IMG/VR virus record: IMGVR_UViG_3300018080_000233
Location: 1-52,051 of that record
Length of the DNA: 52,051 bases
Reading direction: 5' to 3' (one strand)
Source: a virus
Shown: positions 1-8,324 of the stretch, piece after piece
Layout: each line of letters starts with the position of its first letter
Position numbering within the stretch: the stretch's first letter is position 1
Notes under the pieces: model-generated
Databases searched by the model: none
What the model saw: only the letters and a program-made list of their open reading frames with translations
What the model was told of the DNA's origin: nothing
Made by a program: the position numbers and the translations under genes

Positions 1-1
1 A

Positions 2-127
2 CAATTTTCTGATACGAGAAGTCTTCACGGAAAGATTGACAATTTCAGGGTAGTGAAAGGACGTGCGCTCTGGACGGCGGCGTTCTCCGGGACACTACCG
101 ACAAGCAGAAATGACTATGAGGGATAA
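2..127 (+). CDS. C-terminal end of a tail-fibre/lectin-like protein (5' truncated by window edge)
   Basis: The reading frame is open from base 2 and stops at TAA 125-127, giving the last 41 residues of a gene that begins before the window. The fragment reads GKIDNFRVVKGRALWTAAFSG. This resembles the last strands of concanavalin/laminin-G-like domains of phage fibres, where an 'iDdfRi.kG.Ary...F' motif is common. It is followed after 5 bases by the next gene and sits in a fibre gene cluster, so a fibre or host-recognition role is inferred. The fragment is too short to be certain. Confidence 0.5.
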   Translation, partial: QFSDTRSLHGKIDNFRVVKGRALWTAAFSGTLPTSRNDYEG

Positions 128-132
128 TTAAA

Positions 133-411
133 ATGGCTTTACAGATAACAAAAGAAACAATTCACGGAGTTGACGCGGAATACTGGAAAATAACAGAGAT
201 GCGATTCAACTGGTGGAATAATTTTGCAACGTGCAAACTGTCAGGATTCGTGAATCAACAGGCACGTACGGACAATAAGGTTCCTCTAAAAGAATATGGA
301 TTCAGATTCAATGGTGACGACTTCGACTTCAATGTTGATGGTCAGCTTGTCGAGGCCCTGTACCTGAAAATAAAAGCACTTGCAGACTGGACCTCTGCGG
401 TGGACGTGTGA
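133..411 (+). CDS. small tail-associated protein, paralogue of the gene at 27244
   Basis: A 92-residue soluble protein. The ATG at 133 has a GAGGGAT ribosome site nine bases upstream. Its N-terminus (ALQITKETIHGVDAEYWKI) matches in pattern the start of the gene at 27244 (GFQLEQENDAGLSGNYWKI), and both then run into a short beta-rich segment. Both follow a fibre gene, so they look like two members of one small virion-associated family, perhaps a fibre connector. No catalytic motif or membrane segment is visible. The function is unknown. Confidence 0.7.
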   Translation: MALQITKETIHGVDAEYWKITEMRFNWWNNFATCKLSGFVNQQARTDNKVPLKEYGFRFNGDDFDFNVDGQLVEALYLKIKALADWTSAVDV

Positions 412-449
412 TATTTATATACTATTAAACACAAAGAAAGGAATTGACA

Positions 450-800
450 ATGGATTTAATATTGACAATAGCTGTAGTGATAATGGTTGTTCTATGCCTT
501 GTAATGTTCGCATTCGTATTTTTCGGGCCGTCAGCTCCGGCAAAAGTCGGAGTGATGGTTGACGACATTAAGGCAATTAGAGCCCGACTGGAAAAATCTG
601 ACACCATTCTCGGTAAGATGGTGAAAGGATTCAAAAACTATTCAGAGAGTTTTAAGGAACAACAGGTCAATAATAGATTACTGATGGAGGAAGTCAGGAC
701 GCAATCTGCTCAACTGACAAAGTTGACCGAGAGTCACTACAAGCTCGAACAAGAGCTTATCAGGCGGCACGGTCTTGATCCTAATTACAAGCGGAAGTGA
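450..800 (+). CDS. small membrane protein with coiled coil
   Basis: A 116-residue protein. ATG 450 is preferred over the in-frame TTG at 444 because AAAGGA sits at normal distance from the ATG. Residues 3-28 form one hydrophobic membrane segment (LILTIAVVIMVVLCLVMFAF). The remainder is polar and rich in Glu, Lys and Gln, compatible with a cytoplasmic or periplasmic coiled coil. It overlaps the next small membrane gene by one base. The pair resembles phage holin, antiholin or Rz-type proteins in size and topology, but no family signature proves that. Confidence 0.65.
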   Translation: MDLILTIAVVIMVVLCLVMFAFVFFGPSAPAKVGVMVDDIKAIRARLEKSDTILGKMVKGFKNYSESFKEQQVNNRLLMEEVRTQSAQLTKLTESHYKLEQELIRRHGLDPNYKRK

Positions 801-1054
801 TGGAAACAATCGGAATAATTCTGGGAATACTTACCGGACTCGGAGCGGTCGCGGGAGGGCTCTGGCGTGTGTCCGTGCAATTTGCTGGATACAAACAGGC
901 GGCGGATACTTACACGAAGGCTCTGCTTGAGGTGAAGAATGACATCTCGGAGCTCGGAAAGAAATTTGACGACTACAAGATGCTCAATGATTCGAGAGTG
1001 GCAACAATAATGGGACGCCTCGATGCTATTGACGACAATCTGGAGGCCGATTAA
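800..1054 (+). CDS. small holin-like membrane protein
   Basis: An 84-residue protein starting at ATG 800, which overlaps the previous stop (TGATG). A GTG at 797 is an alternative. Residues 3-22 (ETIGIILGILTGLGAVAGGL) form a Gly-rich membrane segment. The rest is an amphipathic helix with heptad-like spacing, ending in an acidic tail. One membrane span plus a short coiled coil is a frequent layout for phage holins or for XhlA-type lysis-associated proteins. This is inference from topology and position next to another small membrane gene. Confidence 0.6.
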   Translation: METIGIILGILTGLGAVAGGLWRVSVQFAGYKQAADTYTKALLEVKNDISELGKKFDDYKMLNDSRVATIMGRLDAIDDNLEAD

Positions 1055-1176
1055 TGAGCACTATCGTTGCACTGCCAATACTTGAGGCCGGAGCGATTTC
1101 TGCAAACCTGGTCATAACGACGACGCTTGATTTTGCAGTATCGACGTCAGGCGATTTCATTCTCTGGGGAGGATAA
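1054..1176 (+). CDS. 40-residue protein, possible remnant of the family at 4194
   Basis: A short gene starting ATGAGCACT and overlapping the upstream TAA by one base. It ends in TAA 1174-1176, and its last codons carry the GGGGAGGA ribosome site of the large fibre gene at 1180. Its start (STIVALPILEAGA) resembles the start of the 101-residue protein at 4194 (EKLIVLPILRDGL), so it may be a shortened relative. Otherwise it may serve mainly to couple translation to the fibre gene. Function unknown. Confidence 0.45.
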   Translation: MSTIVALPILEAGAISANLVITTTLDFAVSTSGDFILWGG

Positions 1177-1179
1177 AAC

Positions 1180-3768
1180 ATGGCTAATGTACAGCACAAT
1201 ACTCTGGACGGTGTTGAGGTTCATACACCGTTCCGATGGGACGTGGCCGATGACGCGGCTCGTCTTGCTCTGGTTGTATCGGTAAGCGATATAAAGAAGT
1301 TGTGCTATGTTCAGGCCACAACCGGAGTCTGGATTCTGACTGGCGTAAGCCCGGCGACATGGAAGCAGGTTGACCTGGGAGCTGTCAGTACAGGCACAGT
1401 AAAAGTAACGGCGGCGGATACGGGTCTGGACTTTCTGGGTGCGAAAGTAGCCGCAGGCGGAGGTATCACACTCAATGTTCTGAATCCAGGCGGTAATGAA
1501 CAGCTTGAGATTTCTGCAAGTATTGGAGCAATAGATCATAATGCTCTTTTGAATACCCACAATCTGACAACAGACATTGATCACGATACAATCACAAATG
1601 CTCATAACTTAACCACAGACATTGATCATGACACACTCACGAATGCTCATAACTTAACCACAGACATTGATCATAATGCAATTACCAATACTCACAATCT
1701 GACGACCGACATTGACCATGACACAATCACAAACAATCACAATCTGACGACTGACATTGATCACGATACAATTACCAATACGCACAATCTGACAACAGAC
1801 ATTGATCATGACGCATTGACAAATTTCGTTCTTGCGGAACACATTGACTGGTCAATAAATGGACCGGAGACTCTGCATGACAATCGTGTGCCCGCTTCCT
1901 GCGTGACACAACATGAGGGAGTTATTGATCATAATGCTCTGACCAATACGCACAATCTCACGACTGATATTGACCACGACACAATCACGAATGCTCATAA
2001 TCTCACGACTGATATTGACCATGACGCTCTCACAAATTTTGTTGCCGCAGAGCATATAAACTGGACCGTGCCTGGCATTGAGGTTCTTGACGATAGTCGT
2101 GTGCCTGCGTCAAACGTATTGCAACATGAAGCGTCTATTGACCATGACAATCTGACCAATACTCACAATCTGACGACCGACATCAATCATAATACTCTGC
2201 TCAATTATCTGGCGGCTGAACACATAAACTGGAATATTAATGGAGCGGAAACCATTCATGACGGACGTGTGCCCGCGTCTAATGTCACGCAACATGAAGG
2301 ATCAATCGATCATAATAATCTTCAGAATACACACGACCTGACAACAGATATTGATCATGACACGATTACTAACAACCATAACCTGACAACAGATATTGAT
2401 CATGACACGCTTACGAATTATCTTGCGTCGGAGCACGTTGATTGGGCGGCGAATGGAGCGGAAACACTTCACGATAACAGAGTGGTTGCTTCTAATATTA
2501 CACAACATGAAGCGTCTATCGACCATGACAATCTCCTGAACAGTCATAACCTCACGACTGACATTGACCATGACGGCCTGCTCAATTTTGTTGCTAATGA
2601 GCACATTGACTGGTCAATATCAGGCCCGCAAACTCTTCACAATGCCAGAGTTACTCTTGCGAATGTGACACAACATGAAGCTAATATTGATCACGACGGC
2701 CTGGCGAATACTCACAATCTCACGACTGACATTGATCACAATACCATTCTGAACAATCACAACTTAACGACTGACATCAATCACGATACCATTCTGAACA
2801 ATCACAATCTGACAACCGATATTGACCATGACGCAATTAATAATTATGTTGCGGCTGAACATATAGCCTGGGCAGTTATTGGAGCGGAAACACTTCATAA
2901 CAGTCGGGTCACGGCTGGAAATGTGACACAGCACGTCGGGTCTATTGATCATGACCTGCTTCTGAATACACACAATCTCACGACAGATATTGATCACGAC
3001 GCATTGACAAACTATGTTGCGAATGAGCATATCGACTGGACTGTGACAGGAGCGGCGGATATACATGACGACAGAATAGGATCGACAAGTGTGACACAGC
3101 ACGTCGCTCTCATCAACCACAATTCTCTGCTCAATACACACAATCTCACGACAGATATTGATCACACAACGATAAGTAATATCGGAACAAATTCACATGC
3201 CACGATTGATACTCACCTGGCTTCGACTACAAATCCTCATTCGGTAACTGCGGCACAGGTCGGTAACACTACCGCACAGTGGAATGCCAATCAATTACAG
3301 GGCCGTGACGTTCAGAATGTCGCTCCGAATAATCTGGATGAACTGGTCTGGAGCACAGGCAATACAAGATGGGAGCCCAGAGCCGCTCGAATGGGCTGGA
3401 TGCTTCATGGAGGCGTCGACGGTGTCGGAGCTAACAATACGACTCCGATTTCAATGGGAACGAATGCGGCGAATAACGGTGTTCCTATGATCCGGGCCGG
3501 ACGAATTGTTGGAATATCGATTTCAATTAATACTCCATGTACCTCCGGTACTCTGGACGGACAGGTGTTGCTCAATGGAGTTGCACAGACAGGCGCGGGC
3601 GAGACCGTACAAATCGAATCAGTGACCAATACAACAGACAACTATCAGATAATTCCGACTCCGATTACTTATGCGGCTGGAGATGTAATTTATGCACAAA
3701 CAGTGACAGTCGGTTTTGCTCCGAATGGAGCGGACGCGACGGTGTGCGTTTTCTGTGAGGACACATAA
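1180..3768 (+). CDS. large repetitive tail fibre protein
   Basis: An 862-residue fibre. Residues 1-115 form a globular N-terminus ending in the GGGITLNVLNPGGNEQLEIS segment common before fibre shafts. Residues about 116-700 are a shaft made of roughly 15-residue units of type HNLTTDIDHDTITNA (17 HNLTTDI-like copies), broken by seven EHIDW...ETLHDNRVPAS modules. The last 150 residues (GWMLHGGVDGVG onward) look like a beta-sandwich tip, probably the receptor-binding or trimerisation head. His and Asp recur regularly, and such residues can bind metal along a trimer axis, as HxH motifs do in T4 gp37. ATG 1180 has an overlapping strong ribosome site. Two accessory genes follow directly. Confidence 0.9.
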   Translation: MANVQHNTLDGVEVHTPFRWDVADDAARLALVVSVSDIKKLCYVQATTGVWILTGVSPATWKQVDLGAVSTGTVKVTAADTGLDFLGAKVAAGGGITLNVLNPGGNEQLEISASIGAIDHNALLNTHNLTTDIDHDTITNAHNLTTDIDHDTLTNAHNLTTDIDHNAITNTHNLTTDIDHDTITNNHNLTTDIDHDTITNTHNLTTDIDHDALTNFVLAEHIDWSINGPETLHDNRVPASCVTQHEGVIDHNALTNTHNLTTDIDHDTITNAHNLTTDIDHDALTNFVAAEHINWTVPGIEVLDDSRVPASNVLQHEASIDHDNLTNTHNLTTDINHNTLLNYLAAEHINWNINGAETIHDGRVPASNVTQHEGSIDHNNLQNTHDLTTDIDHDTITNNHNLTTDIDHDTLTNYLASEHVDWAANGAETLHDNRVVASNITQHEASIDHDNLLNSHNLTTDIDHDGLLNFVANEHIDWSISGPQTLHNARVTLANVTQHEANIDHDGLANTHNLTTDIDHNTILNNHNLTTDINHDTILNNHNLTTDIDHDAINNYVAAEHIAWAVIGAETLHNSRVTAGNVTQHVGSIDHDLLLNTHNLTTDIDHDALTNYVANEHIDWTVTGAADIHDDRIGSTSVTQHVALINHNSLLNTHNLTTDIDHTTISNIGTNSHATIDTHLASTTNPHSVTAAQVGNTTAQWNANQLQGRDVQNVAPNNLDELVWSTGNTRWEPRAARMGWMLHGGVDGVGANNTTPISMGTNAANNGVPMIRAGRIVGISISINTPCTSGTLDGQVLLNGVAQTGAGETVQIESVTNTTDNYQIIPTPITYAAGDVIYAQTVTVGFAPNGADATVCVFCEDT
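1525..3170 (+). repeat. nested tandem repeats encoding the fibre shaft
   Basis: Degenerate direct repeats of about 45 bp encode the HNLTTDIDHDxxxN unit and are interspersed with seven longer units beginning at the EHIDW-coding segments. Neighbouring units differ mainly at third codon positions, so protein sequence is conserved more than DNA. The region from about 1550 to 1840 holds six short units in a row. Elsewhere one to three separate the longer modules. Such an arrangement can change length by recombination. Confidence 0.9.
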
Positions 3769-4194
3769 ATGGTATATGCAATAATTTATAAAGATACTGA
3801 CCGGGTCGACCGGGTTTGCACTCATTCGGCAAATCTGGACGCAGAGTCAGAATTTTACGAAGTCGAGACCGATCATGTATTCAATCCTCCGGTGTTTCAA
3901 ATATGGTGGAAATACGACAGTCTTCTGGAGACATTCAGTGAGGACGGAACGCGGGTTCACATGGACGACGACGAGCAGACAGAGCATCTTACAGCTTATA
4001 TGACGTACCTTGCGGCCCAGGGATTCTCCGGCAATGCTCTGGATATAGACGAACTGGAGGCATGGTGGTCTGATAAAATTGATGCTGTGACTACTCTGGA
4101 AGAGATGAAAACCGTCATTAAAGATATAATAAAGATTATTGGACGTTCACAGTCAGCAACATTGTATGGCTGGAAGATCAAAAAGACTAAATAA
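3769..4194 (+). CDS. fibre-associated protein of unknown function
   Basis: A 141-residue acidic protein whose ATG directly follows the fibre stop codon, so the two are translationally coupled. The first 60 residues look beta-rich (FQIWWKYDSLLETF). The C-terminal 70 residues look helical with a basic end (KIIGRSQSATLYGWKIKKTK). The layout, a small gene immediately after a fibre, is that of fibre-assembly chaperones or fibre tip adapters. I recognise no family, so that role is only contextual. Confidence 0.65.
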   Translation: MVYAIIYKDTDRVDRVCTHSANLDAESEFYEVETDHVFNPPVFQIWWKYDSLLETFSEDGTRVHMDDDEQTEHLTAYMTYLAAQGFSGNALDIDELEAWWSDKIDAVTTLEEMKTVIKDIIKIIGRSQSATLYGWKIKKTK

Positions 4195-4499
4195 TGGAGA
4201 AGTTGATTGTATTGCCAATACTGCGAGACGGCTTGCCCGATAGCGGCGTCGTCCCTCACATTCGTATCAGAGATGCGGACACGAAGTCGGTTGAGGTCGA
4301 TTTTGATGCGATGGAAGAAGTCGGAGACGGCTGGTTCAGATATTATTTTCAGACATATAATCCAAAAAAGAATTATGTAGTAACAGTCGAGGTAGTAAAT
4401 TCGGAGGGTAATATTATTTATTATTTTGCCAGTAACGTGAGTTATGTCGAGGACATGAAATACGTCATTAAAGGCCCGGTAGCGAGGTTCAATCCATGA
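4194..4499 (+). CDS. small beta-rich virion-associated protein
   Basis: A 101-residue protein whose ATG overlaps the preceding TAA. Alternating hydrophobic strands (VPHIRIRDADTKSVEVDF, FRYYFQTYNPKKNYVVTVEV) suggest an immunoglobulin-like or related beta-sandwich. Its stop overlaps the start of the adaptor-like gene (ATGA). The next protein begins with a similar Ig-like segment, so the two may pack together in the neck or on fibres. The function is not established. Confidence 0.6.
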   Translation: MEKLIVLPILRDGLPDSGVVPHIRIRDADTKSVEVDFDAMEEVGDGWFRYYFQTYNPKKNYVVTVEVVNSEGNIIYYFASNVSYVEDMKYVIKGPVARFNP

Positions 4500-6220
4500 G
4501 TGCGGTTAAAAATCAAGAAATAGGTCAACAGGGAAGCACAATCACTCTGGATGTGTACTTCCATGAATTCGACGGAGGAGCTCTGGTCGATCCTGACACC
4601 CAGGTTGCTAACTATGAAATATTTGACCCGTCCGGTTCATCGCAAGAGACCGGTACGGGCACACGTCTCGGTCAGGGACGATACCAGGCTCAATTCGATA
4701 TTCCTGCGGCGGCGACAGTATCGGATCAGTGGAAAATCCAGTGGTCGGTAGTTATCGGAGGTCAGGGCGTCATTGACTATGAATACTTCCGTGTTGTTGC
4801 GGCGGGTTCAATACAATTCAATGAGGAAGAATATCGCAAGGGCAAATCGTTCGCTAATGAAGACCGGACAAGCAGTTATCATGCTCCGAATTGGGGTTAT
4901 ATCATAACTCCTGACGAACTCCGCTACATGGTTGGATTCGGAACAAAGCTCGTATCTCCTGACGCTTCACAGACTTATGACGACAACATGCTTCAGTATT
5001 ATATTGACGCGGCTATTGGAGTTTTTGCTAATGACCTGCGAATCGATATTTTTCCTCATGTTATTACTCATCAGGCTCCCAGAGACGCTGTGACAGGACT
5101 CCGGGGAGAACGAACTGACCTTCCCGCAGATTACATTACATTTATCAATTCACTTACTGACGAGCAGGCAGACCTGCGAATTATTGAAAAGGGTTATCCT
5201 TATCGACAGCCTCCGGCCAAAAAGAATTATATGTATATGAGGTTGCGGAATAGACCCGTTCGGTCAGTTGACAAAGTGGTCATGGTCGATCCTGTACAGC
5301 AAACACTTGTTGATTTGCTTCCTTACACGCAGGAGGAGCTCGGAATGGGAGGCACACTCCAGTTTACATTCTCGCAGTTGTCAAACATTCCTGTATTCCT
5401 GGGAATGCTCTCACCATTTCAGTATCCATTCCGGGATTACCCGAATGCATTTCTGATTGATTACAAGACGGGCTATGAGAATTCAAGAAATGTGCCGAAA
5501 GACCTTGTCGAAGTAATACGAATGCTCGCAGGCATTATGCTCCTGAATGATTTTGGGGACGGCAAGAGTCCTGGTCTGGCAAGCGCGTCGGTCAATTTGA
5601 ATAGCATATCAGAATCATTTGGCACGACGCAAAGTGCAAGTATCGGGCCGCGAGATGAAGTCGATCTCATGAATCCGAGGGGAGGTTTTCTGTCAGTACC
5701 TATTGGAATTCTTTACAAGCGAGTAAAGGACAAACTTATTGATCCGACGAATTATAAGGTCAGAGCAGTCAATCCTCTCAATGTTCTTGATATACAGTGG
5801 AAGCCATTGCTTGACGTGGTCGAGCATGTTGTCCCTGAAAAATTCTGTTATGAAATATCGACTCCCGATGCACACATCACGGTAACAGAGGATCATTCAT
5901 TATTTTATGTTGATCGATTCGGGCTCACACAAAAACGCGGCGATGAGTTTTTTGTCGGAGAATCAATTGCCTGCGTGACAAGAGCTGGAGTTGTTACTAA
6001 TGACAGGGTCGTCAAAGTTGAGCCTGTGAAAGTGCCGGGAGGAAAGGTGTACGACCTCTCGGTTGCAGACTTCCAGAATTTCATTGTGAACAATAGAATA
6101 ATTGCTCACAATACGAATGCTCTGTATGGAGCTCGAATCGGAGAGTGGTTGAAAACGATTGCGATATGGTGGAAGCGCAACAAATACAAATACGGTGTTC
6201 AATTTATAGGTGTTTTATGA
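4496..6220 (+). CDS. neck/adaptor-like structural protein interrupted by a mini-intein
   Basis: The 574-residue precursor starts at ATG 4496 (ATGA overlap). Residues 1-105 form an Ig-like beta domain. Residues about 130-370 carry the pattern of phage head-tail adaptor proteins (YIITPDELRYMVGFG, then YYIDAAIGVFANDLRIDIFP, then RLRNRPVRSVDKVVMVDP). Residues 382-539 are a self-splicing element, described separately. After Thr540 a basic helical tail resumes (TNALYGARIGEWLKTIAIWW). Splicing would give a 416-residue protein joining GTTQSA to TNALYG. A neck or connector role is inferred from this pattern and from the neighbouring head-tail joining genes. The adaptor assignment is family-level only. 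Confidence 0.7.
   Translation: MSAVKNQEIGQQGSTITLDVYFHEFDGGALVDPDTQVANYEIFDPSGSSQETGTGTRLGQGRYQAQFDIPAAATVSDQWKIQWSVVIGGQGVIDYEYFRVVAAGSIQFNEEEYRKGKSFANEDRTSSYHAPNWGYIITPDELRYMVGFGTKLVSPDASQTYDDNMLQYYIDAAIGVFANDLRIDIFPHVITHQAPRDAVTGLRGERTDLPADYITFINSLTDEQADLRIIEKGYPYRQPPAKKNYMYMRLRNRPVRSVDKVVMVDPVQQTLVDLLPYTQEELGMGGTLQFTFSQLSNIPVFLGMLSPFQYPFRDYPNAFLIDYKTGYENSRNVPKDLVEVIRMLAGIMLLNDFGDGKSPGLASASVNLNSISESFGTTQSASIGPRDEVDLMNPRGGFLSVPIGILYKRVKDKLIDPTNYKVRAVNPLNVLDIQWKPLLDVVEHVVPEKFCYEISTPDAHITVTEDHSLFYVDRFGLTQKRGDEFFVGESIACVTRAGVVTNDRVVKVEPVKVPGGKVYDLSVADFQNFIVNNRIIAHNTNALYGARIGEWLKTIAIWWKRNKYKYGVQFIGVL
5639..6112 (+). mobile_element. 158-residue Ser1 mini-intein (no homing endonuclease)
   Basis: In-frame intein from Ser382 to Asn539 of the host protein. 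Block A is Ser-I-G-P-R-D-E-V-D-L, followed by a Gly-Gly turn and VPIG. Block B is at intein residues 74-91 with the TxxH signature T83-E-D-H86. Block F is KVYDLSVADFQNFIVNN. Block G is IIAHN followed by Thr at +1. Ser1, the block B His, the penultimate His, the terminal Asn and Thr+1 are all present, so it should splice. The block F position often occupied by His is Gln. At 158 residues there is no room for a homing endonuclease. The N-terminal boundary was placed by motif, so it could be off by a few residues. Confidence 0.82.
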
Positions 6221-6393
6221 GATTTGTAAGATTTGCAAAATTAATAGTCCTGGTTTTACCTGGATACATCAAAGCCAGGATAAGCGGGACGGTCCTGCGA
6301 TTCAGAATAGTGTGTGAGGTACTATGGATAGTAAGTGAATGCCCGTCAATGACAGCACAAATACTCGAAGGTGGAAAACATGGAAAAGGATAA
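6217..6393 (+). CDS. small basic hydrophobic protein
   Basis: A 58-residue protein starting at ATG 6217, overlapping the previous stop (ATGA) and overlapping the next gene by 14 bases. It has a Leu/Val-rich N-terminal half (RFVRFAKLIVLVLPGYIKAR) and several Arg. It could be a small membrane peptide or simply a coupling ORF, since its end carries the ribosome site (AAGGTGG) for the gene at 6380. No family recognised. Confidence 0.45.
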   Translation: MRFVRFAKLIVLVLPGYIKARISGTVLRFRIVCEVLWIVSECPSMTAQILEGGKHGKG

Positions 6394-7582
6394 GAAAGCA
6401 GAAGCAATGTCACACCCGGATAAACCAGGAGCGGGAGCAGAGAAGCGCAAGAAAGTCAAAGACCCGCAGGACAAGGTCGAGGTTGTCATGTCAGAATTCA
6501 AGAGAGGAACGCTCCGCTCTGGCTCTGGCGAGAAAGTGACTGACAGGTCACAGGCCCTCGCAATCGCAATGTCGGAATCTGGACAGTCAAAGAAAAAGCT
6601 CAAGGGCTGTGATAAGATTAAAAAGGCGGAGGAGATGAGCCCTGGAGAACTCCTCACGTCTATTGTTGAACTCGAACTCATGCTCAAGGCGAAGTATGAA
6701 AGTAAAAAGCGCGGACCTGACGGGAAATGGATTTATAAATATACAAAGCCCGGAACTAAACAGCCGGGGAGTCAGGACTACCAGAATCGAATTAAGCAGA
6801 TCAGACAGAGCGGTAGTGTTTCCGAGCACGGCCCTGGTTATGATCGAGCGAAAGAACTGGCAGTCGAATTGTCAAAAAAGCACGGAAAGAAAGTCAGTGA
6901 AATACTGGACGACATTCTGGGAGAAAATGTGCCTATTAATAAAGCACAGGAGACGAATGAAATGAACGAGAATACTGAATATCTGGAATCATTAATCAAA
7001 GCAGGCCCGACAAAGTACAAGCGTAAGTGGCGCGGCAAAGATGGAAAGTGGCGGTACGAATACGAAAAACCGAAAAAGGGCAAAGAAAAAGCCGGAGAAG
7101 AAAGACCGGGAGTGCGTCCTCATTCAGAAAAAGAGTTGAAAGAATTGTCACAAATTCAAAAAGACCGGGATATACAGGCAATGGAATTGAACATGCCAGG
7201 AAAGCGCAAGGGCCGCTCCGAATTCGATACGCCGCAGGATTATCACGAATATATCCGAAGCGAATTCGACAAATACGTTGACACGGTCAAAAAGAAATCT
7301 GGCGAGGAGATAAAGACAGGTGTACTACCACAAAAATTGGTAGACTACAAGAAAGAACATCATGAAATTGCAATTGATAAACTATCTAAAATGCCTCTCA
7401 AAGAATTGAGACGGCGACAGGACATGCTCCGGTCGTCCAGAAAGAAAGCACTGGAACAAAAAAATGAAACGCTTATAAAAGAACTTGATGTTGCTGAAAA
7501 GCATCTTATTCATGCTATTGACAGGAAAGAATTCGGAAAAGCAGAAAGCGACATTAAGAAACTAACTGGATTACTGAAATGA
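6380..7582 (+). CDS. highly charged structural/morphogenesis protein with DUF6496-like N-terminus
   Basis: A 400-residue protein, extremely rich in Lys and Glu. ATG 6380 is chosen over GTG 6371 because AAGGTGG lies seven bases before it. Residues about 34-70 (VMSEFKRGTLRSGSG, then QALAIAMSESG) match the pattern I associate with the small DUF6496 family of phage and bacterial proteins. Two copies of a G-P/K-DGKW-Y-Y-K-P motif occur near residues 115-125 and 217-232, a type of short aromatic repeat often seen in phage head or maturation proteins. The remainder is helical. It lies among neck genes, so an assembly or virion-internal role is plausible but unproven. Confidence 0.6.
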   Translation: MEKDKKAEAMSHPDKPGAGAEKRKKVKDPQDKVEVVMSEFKRGTLRSGSGEKVTDRSQALAIAMSESGQSKKKLKGCDKIKKAEEMSPGELLTSIVELELMLKAKYESKKRGPDGKWIYKYTKPGTKQPGSQDYQNRIKQIRQSGSVSEHGPGYDRAKELAVELSKKHGKKVSEILDDILGENVPINKAQETNEMNENTEYLESLIKAGPTKYKRKWRGKDGKWRYEYEKPKKGKEKAGEERPGVRPHSEKELKELSQIQKDRDIQAMELNMPGKRKGRSEFDTPQDYHEYIRSEFDKYVDTVKKKSGEEIKTGVLPQKLVDYKKEHHEIAIDKLSKMPLKELRRRQDMLRSSRKKALEQKNETLIKELDVAEKHLIHAIDRKEFGKAESDIKKLTGLLK

Positions 7583-8010
7583 TAGAAGCAGAACAGGGAA
7601 CAATTGATGGACAGCCATTCAAGGTTGTTCATTGTATGACTCCAGAGGAAGCCCGAAAAGCCGGACTCCCGGAAGGAATGACATCATACTTCATGATCGG
7701 AAGTGAAAAGGTTATTTATCCGGGCGATGTCATGAATCGTATACAGGACGCGGCTGTCAGAGGAGAATTCGGTGTGCGTCCGAATCGTGCCGGAATAGCT
7801 GAATTTCATCGCAGGGTTATGGAGTACCAGAAAAATGCCGTCAATGAAGGCTTCAAAAAGATAGCAGAGATGAACAGAGGAAAGCCTGACGAGCAGATTT
7901 CAAAAGAAGCAATTAAAGATGCAAGAGGTGTCCTGGACAATGTCGACCTTAATGCCGATTTGCTCGGACGTCTGCATACTAAAAAAGAAAGGAGAGATGT
8001 GCGTTTATGA
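7579..8010 (+). CDS. uncharacterised protein of the neck region
   Basis: A 143-residue protein beginning at an ATGA overlap. The N-terminal half looks globular and mixed alpha/beta (QPFKVVHCMTPEEARKAGLPEGMTSYFMIG). The C-terminal half is a charged helix. It is coupled to the zinc-ribbon-like gene that follows by another ATGA overlap. I recognise no motif. The position suggests a structural or assembly role. Confidence 0.6.
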   Translation: MIEAEQGTIDGQPFKVVHCMTPEEARKAGLPEGMTSYFMIGSEKVIYPGDVMNRIQDAAVRGEFGVRPNRAGIAEFHRRVMEYQKNAVNEGFKKIAEMNRGKPDEQISKEAIKDARGVLDNVDLNADLLGRLHTKKERRDVRL

Positions 8011-8324
8011 GTATAGATGTGCCGGAGGAGCGGCCCGCTCAATGCGTGAAATGCGGCGAATTCAAAACCGACTGCAATCCGCTTGATATGTGTCGTGCCT
8101 GTCAGGAATATGAGGAAGCTGAACAACGCATTAAGAAAGAAAAATCTGATCTTAAAAAACGTGAAGCCCTCATGACAGAGAGTGCCAGTCTCAAAGCCAA
8201 AAGGGAAGAGGCAAGGCAGAGGGAACTCGACGAGGTTGTGGATCACAGACCCGCACCTGGATTGAGAGAAAGAATACGGGCTCGCAGAGCCGGGAGAGGA
8301 AACGATGATACTGGAAATGATTGA
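8007..8324 (+). CDS. small zinc-ribbon-like protein with helical tail
   Basis: A 105-residue protein. Near the N-terminus four cysteines occur as CVKCGEFKTDC and CRAC, a plausible zinc-binding ribbon. Residues 35-75 form a strongly charged helix likely to be a coiled coil, and the C-terminus is Arg-rich. It overlaps both neighbours: upstream by ATGA, downstream by 20 bases. The function is unknown. Zinc-ribbon plus coiled coil in a neck cluster could indicate an assembly factor or regulator. Confidence 0.6.
   Translation: MSIDVPEERPAQCVKCGEFKTDCNPLDMCRACQEYEEAEQRIKKEKSDLKKREALMTESASLKAKREEARQRELDEVVDHRPAPGLRERIRARRAGRGNDDTGND

Noticed and set aside
1147-3165. Long minus-strand reading frames opposite the repetitive fibre gene
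   Set aside because: They repeat in step with the coding repeats of the fibre gene, lack ribosome sites, and give Cys/Ile-rich low-complexity products. They are shadows.
1525-3170. CRISPR array (regular repeats)
   Set aside because: Repeats are coding, degenerate at third codon positions, and of varying spacing; no identical repeats with unique spacers.
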